DNA of 64,000 nt from Planctomycetota bacterium (GTDB taxonomy: Bacteria; Planctomycetota; Planctomycetia; Planctomycetales; Planctomycetaceae): assembly GCA_003388505.1 (NCBI GenBank), contig QQVO01000012.1, forward strand, positions 62,001 through 126,000, given 5' to 3'. Under the pieces are notes generated by a model. That model made no database searches. It was not told the origin of the DNA and was given only the letters and a program-made list of their open reading frames with translations. Numbering within the stretch: the first letter of the stretch is position 1; every line of letters begins with the position of its first letter. The translations under genes were made by a program, and so were the position numbers. This document shows, piece by piece, positions 42,944 through 51,851 of this stretch.

Positions 42944-45202
42944 ATGGAATCATCACGGCTCGATACGGCGCGCCTGGCCGGCGAATTGCAGCTTGCGCAG
43001 CGGCAGGTTGAGCAGACGCTCTCGCTGCTGGACGCGGGCAATACTGTGGCATTCGTCACCCGCTACCGGAAAGAGGCGACGGGGAACCTCGACGAAGAGC
43101 AGATTCGCGCGATCGAACGGCTGGCGGCTCAGCAGCGTCAAGTGAACGAGCGGGCCGCAACGATCGCCCGGCTGATTGATGAGCAGGGCCGGCTTACGCC
43201 CGAATTGCAGACGCAGATTCGGGAGGCCGACTCGCTGCAGGCGCTGGAAGACCTCTATCTGCCGTATCGACCCAAGCGGCGGACGCGGGCGGAGGCGGCT
43301 CGGGAGCAGGGTCTGGAACCGCTGGCGGATCTGGTGTGGAACGGGCGGCCGGAGAGCGATTTCCAAACGGCAGTGAGGGGGGCGGTCGATCCGGAACTTG
43401 ACCTGCCGGATGATGAGGCGGTGACGGCGGGCGTGGTGGATATTCTGGCGGAACGGATCAGCGAACAGGCGGAGATCCGGGACGACGTGCGGAAGACGGC
43501 GTGGAGCACGGGTGTGCTGCGGTCGAAGGTGGTCGACGCGGAGGACCATGCGGCGCAGCCGTTTCGCGACTACTTTGATTACCGGGAGTCTTTGCAGAAA
43601 GCGCCGCCGCATCGGGTGCTGGCGCTCAACCGGGGGGAGTCCTCGGGGGCGCTGCGGATCCGGGTCGAGTGGGACGACGAGCGCGTGATGCGCGGTATTT
43701 CGCAGCGTCTCAACGCGGCGTTCCGCGCGAACGGTCGTGTGATGGAACGTGCGGCGCGGGAGGCTCTGTCACGTTTGCTGCGACCGGCGATCCAGCGGGA
43801 AATCCGCAAGCAGTTTACGGAGCGGGCGGAGTCGCATGCGATTGACGTGTTTGCGCGGAACCTGAGAAACCTGCTGTTGCAGCCGCCGGTGACGGGGCGG
43901 CGGGTGCTGGCGATCGACCCGGGACTGAGAACGGGTTGCAAGGTGATTGTGCTGGATGAACTGGGCAAGCCGCTGGTGGAAGACGTGGTGTTCGTGACCG
44001 GTTCGGAAGAGAGGAAGCGGGCGGCCGTGGCGAGGCTGATCGAATTGCTGAAGGAGTTCGACTGCCGGCTGATCGCTCTGGGGAATGGCACGGGTTGCCG
44101 GGAGGCGGAAGAGTTGCTGGCGGACGTCATTTCGGAGGGCGTGGAGGATGCGCGGTACGTCATTGTCAACGAGGCGGGCGCCAGCGTTTATTCCGCCACG
44201 GCGGTCGCCCGCGAGGAATTCCCCGAGCTGGATGCGACGGTTCGAGGGACGATCTCGATCGGGCGGCGGTTGCAGGATCCGCTGAGCGAACTGGTGAAGA
44301 TCGAACCGCAGCATCTGGGCGTGGGAATGTATCAGCACGATGTGAGCGAGAAGCGGCTCAGCGAATCGCTGGAAACGGTTGTGGAATCGTGCGTGAATTT
44401 TGTGGGGGTCGATCTGAATCGCGCCAGCAGCGCGTTGCTGCAGTACGTTTCCGGGTTCAACCGGTTGATCGCGCGGCGGGTGGTGGCGTGGCGGGAGGAA
44501 CATGGTCCGTTTGCGGCGCGGGCGGAGTTGCTGGATGTGCCGGGCATCGGCCGGCGGACTTTCACGCAGTCGGCCGGGTTTCTGAAGATCGCCGGGGGCG
44601 ATGAGCCGCTGGACGCGACGTGGGTTCATCCGGAGAGCTATGCGGCGGCCCGGGCGCTTCTGCGGCGAGTCGACGTGTCGCCCGAGCAGGTGGGGGGGAA
44701 ATTCGAGGCGGATGTGTCGGATCGCCTCGGAGGGATTGATCTGGAGTCGCTAGCGGGCGAGCTTGGGGTGGGAAGTGCGACGCTTGAGGACATGGCGGCC
44801 GCTCTGCTGCGTCCCCAGCGTGATCCCCGGTCGGAGTTTCCGGGGCCGGTGTTCAAGCGGAGCGTGTTGAGTCTGGATGATCTGGAGGTCGGCATGGAAC
44901 TGACGGGGACCGTGCAGAACGTGGTGGACTTCGGCGCGTTCGTCGACATCGGTTTGAAGAACGGAGGGCTGGTGCACATCAGCCGGATGTCGGAGCAGTT
45001 CGTCAAGAATCCGCACGATGTCGTTGCGATTGGAGACCTGCTGACGGTGTGGGTGGAGGAGATTGATCGGGAGCGAGGCCGCGTCTCGCTGACGATGGTT
45101 CGTCCTGACGGTGCAGAGGCGGCTTCGCCGGAAAGCGCGGTCGGAGCCGCGGTCCCGGCGCGGGCCCGGACGCGGAGACAGCGGGGACGGGGGAAGTCGT
45201 GA
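42944..45202 (+). CDS. tex: Tex-type RNA-binding transcription accessory protein
   Basis: 752 residues from ATG 42944 (a GTG at 42929 would add five). It has the full Tex order: helical N-terminus with GNTVAFVTRYRKEATGNLDE, LEDLYLPYRPKRRTRAEAAR, a YqgF-like domain (VLAIDPGLRTGCKVIVLDEL), helix-hairpin-helix motifs (VGVDLNRASSALLQYVSGFN, ELLDVPGIGRRTF) and a C-terminal S1 domain near 642-715 (VGMELTGTVQNVVDFGAFVD). It binds nucleic acid and affects transcription; its exact role is unsettled in the literature. ThpR follows 25 bp downstream, probably in the same transcript. Confidence 0.95.
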   Translation: MESSRLDTARLAGELQLAQRQVEQTLSLLDAGNTVAFVTRYRKEATGNLDEEQIRAIERLAAQQRQVNERAATIARLIDEQGRLTPELQTQIREADSLQALEDLYLPYRPKRRTRAEAAREQGLEPLADLVWNGRPESDFQTAVRGAVDPELDLPDDEAVTAGVVDILAERISEQAEIRDDVRKTAWSTGVLRSKVVDAEDHAAQPFRDYFDYRESLQKAPPHRVLALNRGESSGALRIRVEWDDERVMRGISQRLNAAFRANGRVMERAAREALSRLLRPAIQREIRKQFTERAESHAIDVFARNLRNLLLQPPVTGRRVLAIDPGLRTGCKVIVLDELGKPLVEDVVFVTGSEERKRAAVARLIELLKEFDCRLIALGNGTGCREAEELLADVISEGVEDARYVIVNEAGASVYSATAVAREEFPELDATVRGTISIGRRLQDPLSELVKIEPQHLGVGMYQHDVSEKRLSESLETVVESCVNFVGVDLNRASSALLQYVSGFNRLIARRVVAWREEHGPFAARAELLDVPGIGRRTFTQSAGFLKIAGGDEPLDATWVHPESYAAARALLRRVDVSPEQVGGKFEADVSDRLGGIDLESLAGELGVGSATLEDMAAALLRPQRDPRSEFPGPVFKRSVLSLDDLEVGMELTGTVQNVVDFGAFVDIGLKNGGLVHISRMSEQFVKNPHDVVAIGDLLTVWVEEIDRERGRVSLTMVRPDGAEAASPESAVGAAVPARARTRRQRGRGKS

Positions 45203-45227
45203 CGCCTGAGCGTGGCAGGTTGCTGTG

Positions 45228-45791
45228 ATGCCGGATTCGATTCGAACGTTTGTGGGGGCGAAGGTTCCGTGTGACCGGGTGATCGACAAGCTGCTGGACG
45301 CACTTGGCGGCATGGGCCGCGCGGTGCGGCCGGTTGCGGCGGATGGAATGCACGTCACGCTGAAGTTTCTGGGCGACGTGCGGGCGGAGTCTGTGGTCGA
45401 AATCGAGCAGGCGTTGCGGACTGCTGTTTCCTCGGTTTCGGCGTTCGAGACGGAATTGAAGGGCCTGGGAGCGTTTCCGCATCCGGGGCGTCCGTCGGTG
45501 GTGTGGATCGGCGCGACGAGCGGCGATGAGTTTGTCCGACTGGCAGGCGCGGTGGAGGAGGCGTTGAGCCCGCTGGGATTTCCGCGGGAGAGTCGTCCCT
45601 TTCACCCGCACGTGACGGTTGCCCGCGTGAAGGCGCGGCCTCCGAAAGAACTCGGAGTTCTACTGGAGCAGAACGCGGAGACTGTTTACGGGGCGCGGGT
45701 GGTGAGTGGAGTGACGCTGTATCGGTCGGAACTCAGCCGAAGGGGACCGCGTTACTCGGTGCTCGGGGAGTTTGCACTGTCGGGCGGGTGA
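45228..45791 (+). CDS. thpR: RNA 2',3'-cyclic phosphodiesterase
   Basis: 187 residues from ATG 45228 (GTG at 45225 is the alternative). It carries the two HxTx motifs of the 2H phosphoesterase family: His42 in MHVTLKFLG and His128 in HPHVTVARV. Length matches ThpR (about 175-190). It opens 2',3'-cyclic phosphates on RNA ends, and may ligate tRNA halves through 2'-5' bonds in vitro. It sits 25 bp after tex, so RNA metabolism is the shared theme. The ribosome site is weak. Confidence 0.9.
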   Translation: MPDSIRTFVGAKVPCDRVIDKLLDALGGMGRAVRPVAADGMHVTLKFLGDVRAESVVEIEQALRTAVSSVSAFETELKGLGAFPHPGRPSVVWIGATSGDEFVRLAGAVEEALSPLGFPRESRPFHPHVTVARVKARPPKELGVLLEQNAETVYGARVVSGVTLYRSELSRRGPRYSVLGEFALSGG

Positions 45792-46284
45792 GCCGGATTG
45801 TTCACCACGGAGTCACGGAGGGGTTTCAGGAGGGCGGTTTCGACAGAAAGCCTGTCGAACGCCTTCAGCGTTCTTGCAAGGGGCAGACCCCGAGCCGGGG
45901 GTGCGCTCCTGACGTCGCGACCCCCGGCTTTGCTGTGCGACGCTTTCAGCGTCGTTCACGGCGGGCGCGGCTGGAGCGACCACAGGGAGTGAAGCGCAGG
46001 TCGTGGGAAGTGTTTGTCCGAAGTCTCACGACTTCGGCTACACGACCGGGGCTTTCTTCGCTTCGCTCAGTCCAGCCGCGGCCACCCGGCGGGACGTGCA
46101 GCACACACGAGAACGGAAGGTTTCAGTGAGATCGCTTGATGAATCGCGAGTTGTGCATGCCCCGAAAGAGGGGATGCGGTGCGATCTTCTGAAAGCGGCG
46201 ACGGGTCGCCGCACTCCGAAGGTGGGGGCCGCCGGGGCTTTCTTCGCTTCGCTTTGTCCAGCGTGATCTTTGGCAGGCGAGGGG
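45792..46284. other. Hairpin-rich convergent intergenic region
   Basis: 493 bases. It holds ACCACGGAGTCACGGAGG-type spacer, a 10-bp stem AGCCGGGGGT / ACCCCCGGCT (45893-45902 and 45920-45929), GACGCT-TTC-AGCGTC, family D copy 2 and a family D end fragment at 46228-46262. No gene recognised. Confidence 0.6.
45960..46091 (+). repeat. Family D long nested hairpin, copy 2
   Basis: Similar to 28926-29063: CGCGGCTGGAGCGACCA, TCGTGGGAAGTG, the tip CGAAGTCTCACGACTTCG, CACGACCGGGGCT and TCCAGCCGCGGCCACC. The left outer arm has lost about four bases relative to the right, so the hairpin is less perfect than copy 1. Confidence 0.8.
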
Positions 46285-46773
46285 TCAGACGGTTTCTGCG
46301 TTGCGGCGGCGTTCGGCGGCGTCGAGGACGGCGCGGACGATTTTGTCGTAGCCTGTGCAGCGGCAGAGGTTGCCGGCGAGGTACCAGCGGACGTCGTGCT
46401 CGGTCGGTTCTGGATTCTCGCGCAGGAGGGCGGTGGCCGAGACGAGGAAGCCGGGCGTGCAGACGCCGCATTGGAGTGCGGCGCCTTCGAGGAATGCATT
46501 CTGAACGGGAGTCAGTTGATCTCCCGCGGCGAGACCTTCGACGGTTTCGAGTTCGGCGTTCTCACATTCGACGGCGAGCACGAGGCAACTGTCGACGGGA
46601 CGGCCGTTGAGCATGACGGTGCAGGCGCCGCAGTTTCCGTTGCTGCAGCCTTCCTTGGTGCCGGTCATTCTGAGGACGTCGCGGAGCACTTCCAGCAGCG
46701 TCTGCCGCGGTTCGCAGAGGAAGGTTTCCTCGCGTCCGTTGATCGTGGCGGTGACGACTTGTTTCTTCGACAT
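46285..46773 (-). CDS. 2Fe-2S subunit of a molybdenum hydroxylase (xanthine dehydrogenase/CO dehydrogenase family)
   Basis: 162 residues from ATG 46773. It carries both iron-sulfur motifs of the small subunit: plant-ferredoxin type Cys43, Cys48, Cys51 and Cys63 (GCSNGNCGACTVML) and the helical domain Cys102, Cys105, Cys137 and Cys139 (QCGVCTPGF, NLCRCTGYD). It passes electrons from the molybdenum centre to FAD. The FAD subunit gene lies 27 bp upstream on the same strand. The large molybdopterin-binding subunit is not encoded next to either, so the substrate cannot be inferred. Confidence 0.92.
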   Translation of the reverse strand: MSKKQVVTATINGREETFLCEPRQTLLEVLRDVLRMTGTKEGCSNGNCGACTVMLNGRPVDSCLVLAVECENAELETVEGLAAGDQLTPVQNAFLEGAALQCGVCTPGFLVSATALLRENPEPTEHDVRWYLAGNLCRCTGYDKIVRAVLDAAERRRNAETV

Positions 46774-46800
46774 GGTGCAGGCTCGTGAAGGTGCAGGCAG

Positions 46801-47682
46801 TCAGGCTCCGGCGGCTTGCTGAGCGCGGGACACGGCTTCACGGAGCACGCGCTCGGTGAGGACGCCGGTGAGATGGACGCGGTAGTCGCGGGTGCCGCGC
46901 ATGTCGTCGATGGGGACGGCGATGGCGCGTGCGGCGGCGGCGGCTTTCTGGAAGGTTTCGTCATCCACCGGCGCACCGGCGAGCAGGTTGGAGGCGTCGA
47001 CGGCATCGAGCGGGGTGGGAGCGACCGCGCCGACGGCGATTCTGCCGCAGACCAGCGACGTCCCGGATTCGTCGAGTGTGACGGCTGCACCGACGCCGAC
47101 GACGGCGATGTCCATTTCATTGCGGGGGATGAACCGCCGGTAATGCGAGCCGGACCGGGGCGGAGGGGCGGGGAGTTTCATCTCGACGAGGATTTCGCCG
47201 GGCTGCAGGACGTTCCGGCCGGGGCCGGTGCAGAACTGTTCGACGGGCACCTCGCGCTCGCCCTCGGGGCCGACGATGACGCAGACCGCGCTGTGCGCGA
47301 TGAGTGCGGGGATGGTGTCGGCGGCCGGACCGGAGTTGCAGAGGTTTCCGCCGACGGACGCGCGGCTTTGAATCTGGATGCCGCCGATGATCGAACAGGC
47401 GTCGACGAGCGCCGGATAGCTCTCGCGGATTTCGGCCGATTCGTAAATCCGCCAGCAGGGGACGGCGGCTCCCAGCCGGAGGCCGTCCGGTGTGATCTCG
47501 AGTCTGTTGAGTTCAGGGATGCGCTTGACGTCGATGACGACGTCGGGCGTGACGCGGCCCGTGCGGACGTGGTCGATGAGGTCGGTTCCGCCGGCCAGCG
47601 CCCGCGCTGCACCGTTGTGCCGGGAGAACAGCGTGACCGCTTCCTGAAGGGTGGCGGGAGCGGCGTAGTCGAAATCTCGCAT
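46801..47682 (-). CDS. FAD-binding subunit of a molybdenum hydroxylase
   Basis: 293 residues from ATG 47682. FAD-binding motifs of the CoxM/XdhB type are present: ALAGGTDLIDHVRTGRVTPD and SRASVGGNLCNSGPAADTIP. The C-terminal CO-dehydrogenase flavoprotein domain has VDASNLLAGAPVDDETFQKA and RGTRDYRVHLTGVLTERVL. It accepts electrons from the 2Fe-2S subunit encoded just downstream. The gene starts 108 bp after murB ends, possibly as part of a longer minus-strand run. The catalytic subunit must be elsewhere. Confidence 0.9.
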   Translation of the reverse strand: MRDFDYAAPATLQEAVTLFSRHNGAARALAGGTDLIDHVRTGRVTPDVVIDVKRIPELNRLEITPDGLRLGAAVPCWRIYESAEIRESYPALVDACSIIGGIQIQSRASVGGNLCNSGPAADTIPALIAHSAVCVIVGPEGEREVPVEQFCTGPGRNVLQPGEILVEMKLPAPPPRSGSHYRRFIPRNEMDIAVVGVGAAVTLDESGTSLVCGRIAVGAVAPTPLDAVDASNLLAGAPVDDETFQKAAAAARAIAVPIDDMRGTRDYRVHLTGVLTERVLREAVSRAQQAAGA

Positions 47683-47790
47683 CTTCGGCCGGTGTCTCTG
47701 CTGGATACTGGACTGAACCGCGACCCGCATCGGACAGAATCGTGCTCGCGGATGCAAGTCAAACGGCGGGAGCGGGCGTCGCGGGGGCGG

Positions 47791-48669
47791 TCACCACGTT
47801 TCGATTTCGAGTTCGAGATCGACGCCGTGGACTTCTTTGACCTTTTCGCGAATCGTTTCAATGAGTTCCCGGACCTCGGCGGCGGTGGCGTTGTCCTGAG
47901 TGACGATGAAGTTGGCGTGGCGGTCGCTGACTTCGCATTGTCCCACCCGGGCGCCTTTGAGTCCCGCCTGTTCGATGAGGGCGCCGCTGCTGAGTCCGCG
48001 GGGGTTTTTGAAAATGCACCCGGCCGACTGAAAGGAGAGTGGCTGCGTGGATTTTTTCATGATCCACTGTTTCCGCATCCGCCGGGCGATCTCGTCGGGG
48101 TCTTCCTGGGTGAGTTCGAACTCGGCTTCGATGACGGCGAGTTCGTTGACGCTGCTGACGCGGTAGGCGAACGACAGCTCGTCTTCCTGGCGGACGAACT
48201 TTTCTCCTTTGCCGGTGATGACGGTGACGGACTTGACGAGCCGGCCGATATCGCCGTGGCGGGTGCCGGAGTTGCCGTGAATTGCTCCGCCGACTGTGCC
48301 GGGGATGCCGACGAGGGCTTCCATTCCGGCGAGACCTGCGGCGACCGTTTCGGACATGACGTGCGAGAGGAGCGCTCCGGCGCCGGCCCGCACGCGCGTC
48401 CCGTCGATTGAGACCTGGCCGAAGGCCTCGCCGACGATGCGGATGACTGCGGCGTCGACGCCTTCGTCGGGGACGAGCAGGTTCGATCCTCCGCCGAGGA
48501 CGCGGAGGGAGATCTCCTCACGGAGACAGGCCTGAATGACGGCCTCGAGTTCGTCGACGGAGCGGGGTTCGACGAGAAACCGGGCCGGTCCACCGACTTT
48601 CAGCCAGGTGTACTGCCCCAGGGGGACGTCACGACGCGTGATTTCGCTGAATTCGTCGACAAAGCTCAT
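47791..48669 (-). CDS. murB: UDP-N-acetylenolpyruvoylglucosamine reductase
   Basis: 292 residues from ATG 48669; the longer upstream frame is an antisense-like shadow of murC. FAD-binding motifs include WLKVGGPARFLVEP, LRVLGGGSNLLVPDEGVD and GIPGTVGGAIHGNSGTRHGD. Catalytic elements include YRVSSV, the serine region GCIFKNP and the late Glu region. It reduces UDP-GlcNAc-enolpyruvate to UDP-MurNAc in peptidoglycan synthesis. Its start overlaps the end of murC by 41 bases, so translation is coupled. Length is near the 300-residue type II MurB. Confidence 0.95.
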   Translation of the reverse strand: MSFVDEFSEITRRDVPLGQYTWLKVGGPARFLVEPRSVDELEAVIQACLREEISLRVLGGGSNLLVPDEGVDAAVIRIVGEAFGQVSIDGTRVRAGAGALLSHVMSETVAAGLAGMEALVGIPGTVGGAIHGNSGTRHGDIGRLVKSVTVITGKGEKFVRQEDELSFAYRVSSVNELAVIEAEFELTQEDPDEIARRMRKQWIMKKSTQPLSFQSAGCIFKNPRGLSSGALIEQAGLKGARVGQCEVSDRHANFIVTQDNATAAEVRELIETIREKVKEVHGVDLELEIETW

Positions 48670-50053
48670 CGCGGACCTGTTCGATGTCTCCGGCTCCCAT
48701 GATGACGACCACGTCACCGGGCCGGGCGTCAGTCTCCAAAGTGGAAAGAACGTGGTCAAGCGAAGGGACGAATCGGGCGCGCCCGGCGAGGGGAGAGATG
48801 GAACGGGCGAGAGTTTCGGCAACATCGAAGGGTTGCCGGCCGACCTGTTCGCGGGCGGCGTAGACGGGCGAAACGAGGACTTCGTCGGCGAGAGCGAGGC
48901 TGGCCGCGAACTGTGACTGGAGGGCCACGGTGCGGGAGACCTGATGCGGCTGAAAGACGGCCCAGAGCCGGCGCGTAGGAAACTGTTCGCGGGCCGTGCG
49001 CAAGACGGCTGAGATCGCTGAGGGATGATGGGCGTAGTCGTCGATGAGATCGACGCCCTTCCAGGCGCCGAGGAATTCGAATCGTCGCCGGAGGCCGGGA
49101 AATGTCTGCAGGCCGTGCGCGAGGGCCTCGCGGTCGATCCCAAGTTCATCCGCGAGCGCCGCGGCGGCCAGTGCATTCAGGACGTTGTGTCTGCCGGGGA
49201 GGGGCAACGTGCAGTCGATCGCGTGGGCGCCGCGGTGTTCCATCCGAAATTGCGTTGCGCCGTTGCGGGGGATGATGTTGCGGGCGACCCAGTCGGCGGG
49301 ACCGTCGACGTCGAATGTTACGACGCGGACCGGAGCGCAGCCCAGCGCGGAATTGATTGCGGAGCGGCCGGCTCGGCAGACGAGCAGGCCTGCGGGGGCA
49401 ATCTGCCGGATGAAATCGGAGTAGGCGGCGATTGCGTCGGACTGCGTGGGGAAGGAGTCGAAGTGGTCGGGTTCGATATCGAGCACGGTTGCGAGTTGGG
49501 GCCTTAACTGATGGAAGTGGCGGCGGTATTCGCAACTCTCGGCGACGAGGAGTTGGTCGCTGCCGCCCCAGCCGGCGGATTGGACACCGCAAAGGGTCGC
49601 GCCGCAGAGGAGGGATGCGTCGCGCCCGGCTGACCTGAGAATCCAGCCCAGAAGAGCGGTGACGGTGCTCTTGCCGTGGGTGCCCGCGATTGCGACGCCG
49701 GTGCGGGAATTCATCAGGCGTCCGAGCATCTCCGGATAGGAGATCTGCTCGATGCCTCGCTGTGCGGCGGCCGCACGTTCCGGATTGTTCTCGGGGACTG
49801 CGGCGCTGTAGATGACCAGGCGGCATGCTGGGGGGAGGTTTTCGGCCGCGTGCCGGTTGCTGATGCGGAGGCCTCGGCGGGTTAAGGCGGCCCAGGAGTG
49901 GGCTGAGGGCTGTGCATCCGAGCCTGTGATCTTCCAGCCCCAGTCGCAGAGGAGTTCCGCGAGGGCTCGCATGCCGGCGCCGGCGATCCCGACCAGGTGG
50001 GCGGAGCGATGGAAATGGTCCGGGCCGATGGGGATGAGCGGTCGATCCGGCAA
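48629..50053 (-). CDS. murC: UDP-N-acetylmuramate--L-alanine ligase
   Basis: 474 residues. The only workable start is TTG at 50053, since no ATG or GTG precedes the nucleotide-binding HLVGIAGAGM (20-29) in frame. Other Mur ligase motifs: GTHGKST (124-130, ATP), DIEPDHFDSF, LPGRHNVLNALAA and VDLIDDYAHHPSAISAVL. It adds L-Ala to UDP-MurNAc. The VGIAGAGM motif reads G-x-A-G-A-G-M where the family usually has G-x-G-G-x-G-M, a mild change. It is followed by murB with a 41-base overlap. Confidence 0.93.
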   Translation of the reverse strand: MPDRPLIPIGPDHFHRSAHLVGIAGAGMRALAELLCDWGWKITGSDAQPSAHSWAALTRRGLRISNRHAAENLPPACRLVIYSAAVPENNPERAAAAQRGIEQISYPEMLGRLMNSRTGVAIAGTHGKSTVTALLGWILRSAGRDASLLCGATLCGVQSAGWGGSDQLLVAESCEYRRHFHQLRPQLATVLDIEPDHFDSFPTQSDAIAAYSDFIRQIAPAGLLVCRAGRSAINSALGCAPVRVVTFDVDGPADWVARNIIPRNGATQFRMEHRGAHAIDCTLPLPGRHNVLNALAAAALADELGIDREALAHGLQTFPGLRRRFEFLGAWKGVDLIDDYAHHPSAISAVLRTAREQFPTRRLWAVFQPHQVSRTVALQSQFAASLALADEVLVSPVYAAREQVGRQPFDVAETLARSISPLAGRARFVPSLDHVLSTLETDARPGDVVVIMGAGDIEQVRDELCRRIQRNHAS

Positions 50054-50154
50054 GATTCTGGTCGTGTTGTGGCGGAGAGGGGGCGTGGTTCGTACTCGTG
50101 AGGAGGGGCGGCGCTCGCAGATTTTGTTGGTCGTAGGTTCCGCGTCTTGGACAA

Positions 50155-50180
50155 CCGACTCGGCGGAGCGAGTCGGCTAC
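50155..50180 (+). repeat. Family F short hairpin, copy 2
   Basis: CCGACTCG and CGAGTCGG form an 8-bp stem as at 12401, followed by CTAC. It lies in the 268-base spacer upstream of murC, which has no other recognised feature except the decayed family A copy. Confidence 0.7.
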
Positions 50181-50252
50181 TTTGGGAGCGGCCGGAGGCG
50201 GTGCTGGGGGTTTTCGGGGTTTTGTTCTTGAGTCTGCCGGACTGCATGGTCG

Positions 50253-50296
50253 CACGAGATCGTGCGGGATTCGTGTTTGGGCGAGAAATGCTCGAC
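50253..50296 (+). repeat. Family A palindromic repeat, decayed partial copy
   Basis: GCACGAGATCGTGCGGGATT and CGTGTTTGGGCGAG...GCTC align with the middle and right hairpins of the family A copies, with several substitutions. The left GCCCTG hairpin is missing. Confidence 0.55.
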
Positions 50297-50321
50297 CGGA
50301 AGACGAGTCATTGATGGAGAT

Positions 50322-51698
50322 TTACTGTTTGACGAAGCGGAGGCTGCGGACCATTTCGACGTCGCGGCCGTTGAGCAATTCGAGGTAGGCCGGTTCGATG
50401 GTGAAGACGAACGAGAGTTGTTGTCCGGTGCGACCGGCGCAGAGGTAGTAGATCCATTGCATGGGGATCGTGACCTGTTCGGATTCGCTCTTGAGCGTGA
50501 CTTCTCCCTCGGCGACGACGCGGAACAGCGACCGGCCGTCGTCGGTCGGAATCTGTTCGCGGGACGAGAATTTCCGGAACCGGTCTCCCAGGGCCTGTTG
50601 GATGTCGGCCTCGAATTGTTCGAGGGGGGTGTGCTTGCCGGGTTGTGCCGACGCGACGGGTGAAATGTTGCATTGGCAGATGAGGCTGCCCTGTTCCATG
50701 AGGCGCAGGATCGCCACCTGGGGCGTGCCTTCGAAGAGGGCCTGGAAGACGTACCAGTTGCGATCGTGACGCAGTTCGACGTTCCAGGGGGGCGCTTCGA
50801 AGAGCAACAAGGATTCCGCCTGGTCGGCTTCGAGCGGAATGGCTTCGACGGCGGCGTCGGTCAATCGACCGGCGGTGGTGCGGAGCGCGCGCTCGATGCG
50901 GACGTCGACGACGGCGTCGATGCCGGGGTTGATGGTTCCGACCGAGGATTTGATCTGAAACTCTGTCGTCGCGGAACGAATGAATTCGTTCTTGCGATCG
51001 AACGTGAGCTTGCCTTCGATGGCGACTTCGGTGTTGGCGCCGTAGCGTTGACCGGTGAGCGAACCTGCAAAGGAGATCTCCGCCGTGTCCGAGTCGGCTG
51101 AATCGAGCGTGCAGGTGAGGTCGACTTTCTGGACCGCCTCGATGCCGGCCATCATCTGGGCGGCCCAGTCGGACGGACTCCATTGGCCGCCGACCTGCAC
51201 TGCGGTGAGGGGCAGCATTGCTGTCAGCAGGAGGGGGTCGGAGGGGAGTTCGAGCAATTCGACGGCGTCGCGCGTCATCGATTTGCCGGGGGCGTAGCAA
51301 TCGATCCCGGAGCGTTTCCCGCGGGCGACGATCAGTCGCAAGTCGTCGGGGAGTTCGATTTTCGTGTCATGATCGGCGACTCGGGTCTGCATGGTGGCCA
51401 TTTCGAACTCGCGGAGCGCGCGGAGCGACAGGTCGTCGCGGCCGGCGGGCGGGAGGCGGCGTTCGCGGAAGCGAAATGCGGCGGCTGAGGAGAGGTCGTG
51501 TTCGGCGGTCCGTCCTCCGCCGGCGTTGGTGTAGATTTTTCCCGTGGTATGCACTTCGCAGGCGGTCAGCTTGACGCGCTGATCGGTGGCGGGTTCGGCG
51601 AGTGAGATCTCCTCAGCCGCGGTTACGAGGCGCGGGATCGCAAGCCACACGAGAGCGATCAGCGCAGGACCGCATCGACGTCCGGGACGAATAGCCAT
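50322..51698 (-). CDS. Secreted protein of unknown function
   Basis: 458 residues from ATG 51698, with AAGGAAGGT upstream. Signal peptide about 1-27 (CGPALIALVWLAIPRLVTA). The mature protein alternates short strands and helices; SLTGQRYGANTEVAIEGKLT and EFIRSATTEFQIKSSVGTIN suggest a beta-rich lipoprotein-localisation-like or substrate-binding fold. The C-terminal part (VVAEGEVTLKSESEQVTIPM, then QWIYYLCAGRTGQQLSFVFT and IEPAYLELLNGRDVEMVRSL) resembles the last repeat of proteins that monitor outer-membrane components, but I cannot name a family. It lies downstream of dxs with 153 bp between and may be expressed with it. Confidence 0.75.
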   Translation of the reverse strand: MAIRPGRRCGPALIALVWLAIPRLVTAAEEISLAEPATDQRVKLTACEVHTTGKIYTNAGGGRTAEHDLSSAAAFRFRERRLPPAGRDDLSLRALREFEMATMQTRVADHDTKIELPDDLRLIVARGKRSGIDCYAPGKSMTRDAVELLELPSDPLLLTAMLPLTAVQVGGQWSPSDWAAQMMAGIEAVQKVDLTCTLDSADSDTAEISFAGSLTGQRYGANTEVAIEGKLTFDRKNEFIRSATTEFQIKSSVGTINPGIDAVVDVRIERALRTTAGRLTDAAVEAIPLEADQAESLLLFEAPPWNVELRHDRNWYVFQALFEGTPQVAILRLMEQGSLICQCNISPVASAQPGKHTPLEQFEADIQQALGDRFRKFSSREQIPTDDGRSLFRVVAEGEVTLKSESEQVTIPMQWIYYLCAGRTGQQLSFVFTIEPAYLELLNGRDVEMVRSLRFVKQ

Positions 51699-51851
51699 TC
51701 TGCACCTTCCTTGGCGTCTGAGAATCGAACGGGGGGCTGGGCTGGGGGGAGCCGCTGTTTGACGGACGCGTCGGCGGGCTGGCGCCGCGCTGCTCGCCGT
51801 TGCCGGCTGACAATTGATTCCGCTGCGACGACTTGCGGAAACATACGCGAA

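Noticed and set aside
46816-48411. 531-codon open frame on the plus strand
   Set aside because: It runs antisense across two real genes (FAD subunit and murB), which is not expected of a gene.
47791-49176. Long version of murB with 169 extra N-terminal residues
   Set aside because: The extension is Ser/Pro/Arg-rich shadow sequence of murC, and murB homology starts at the ATG at 48669.
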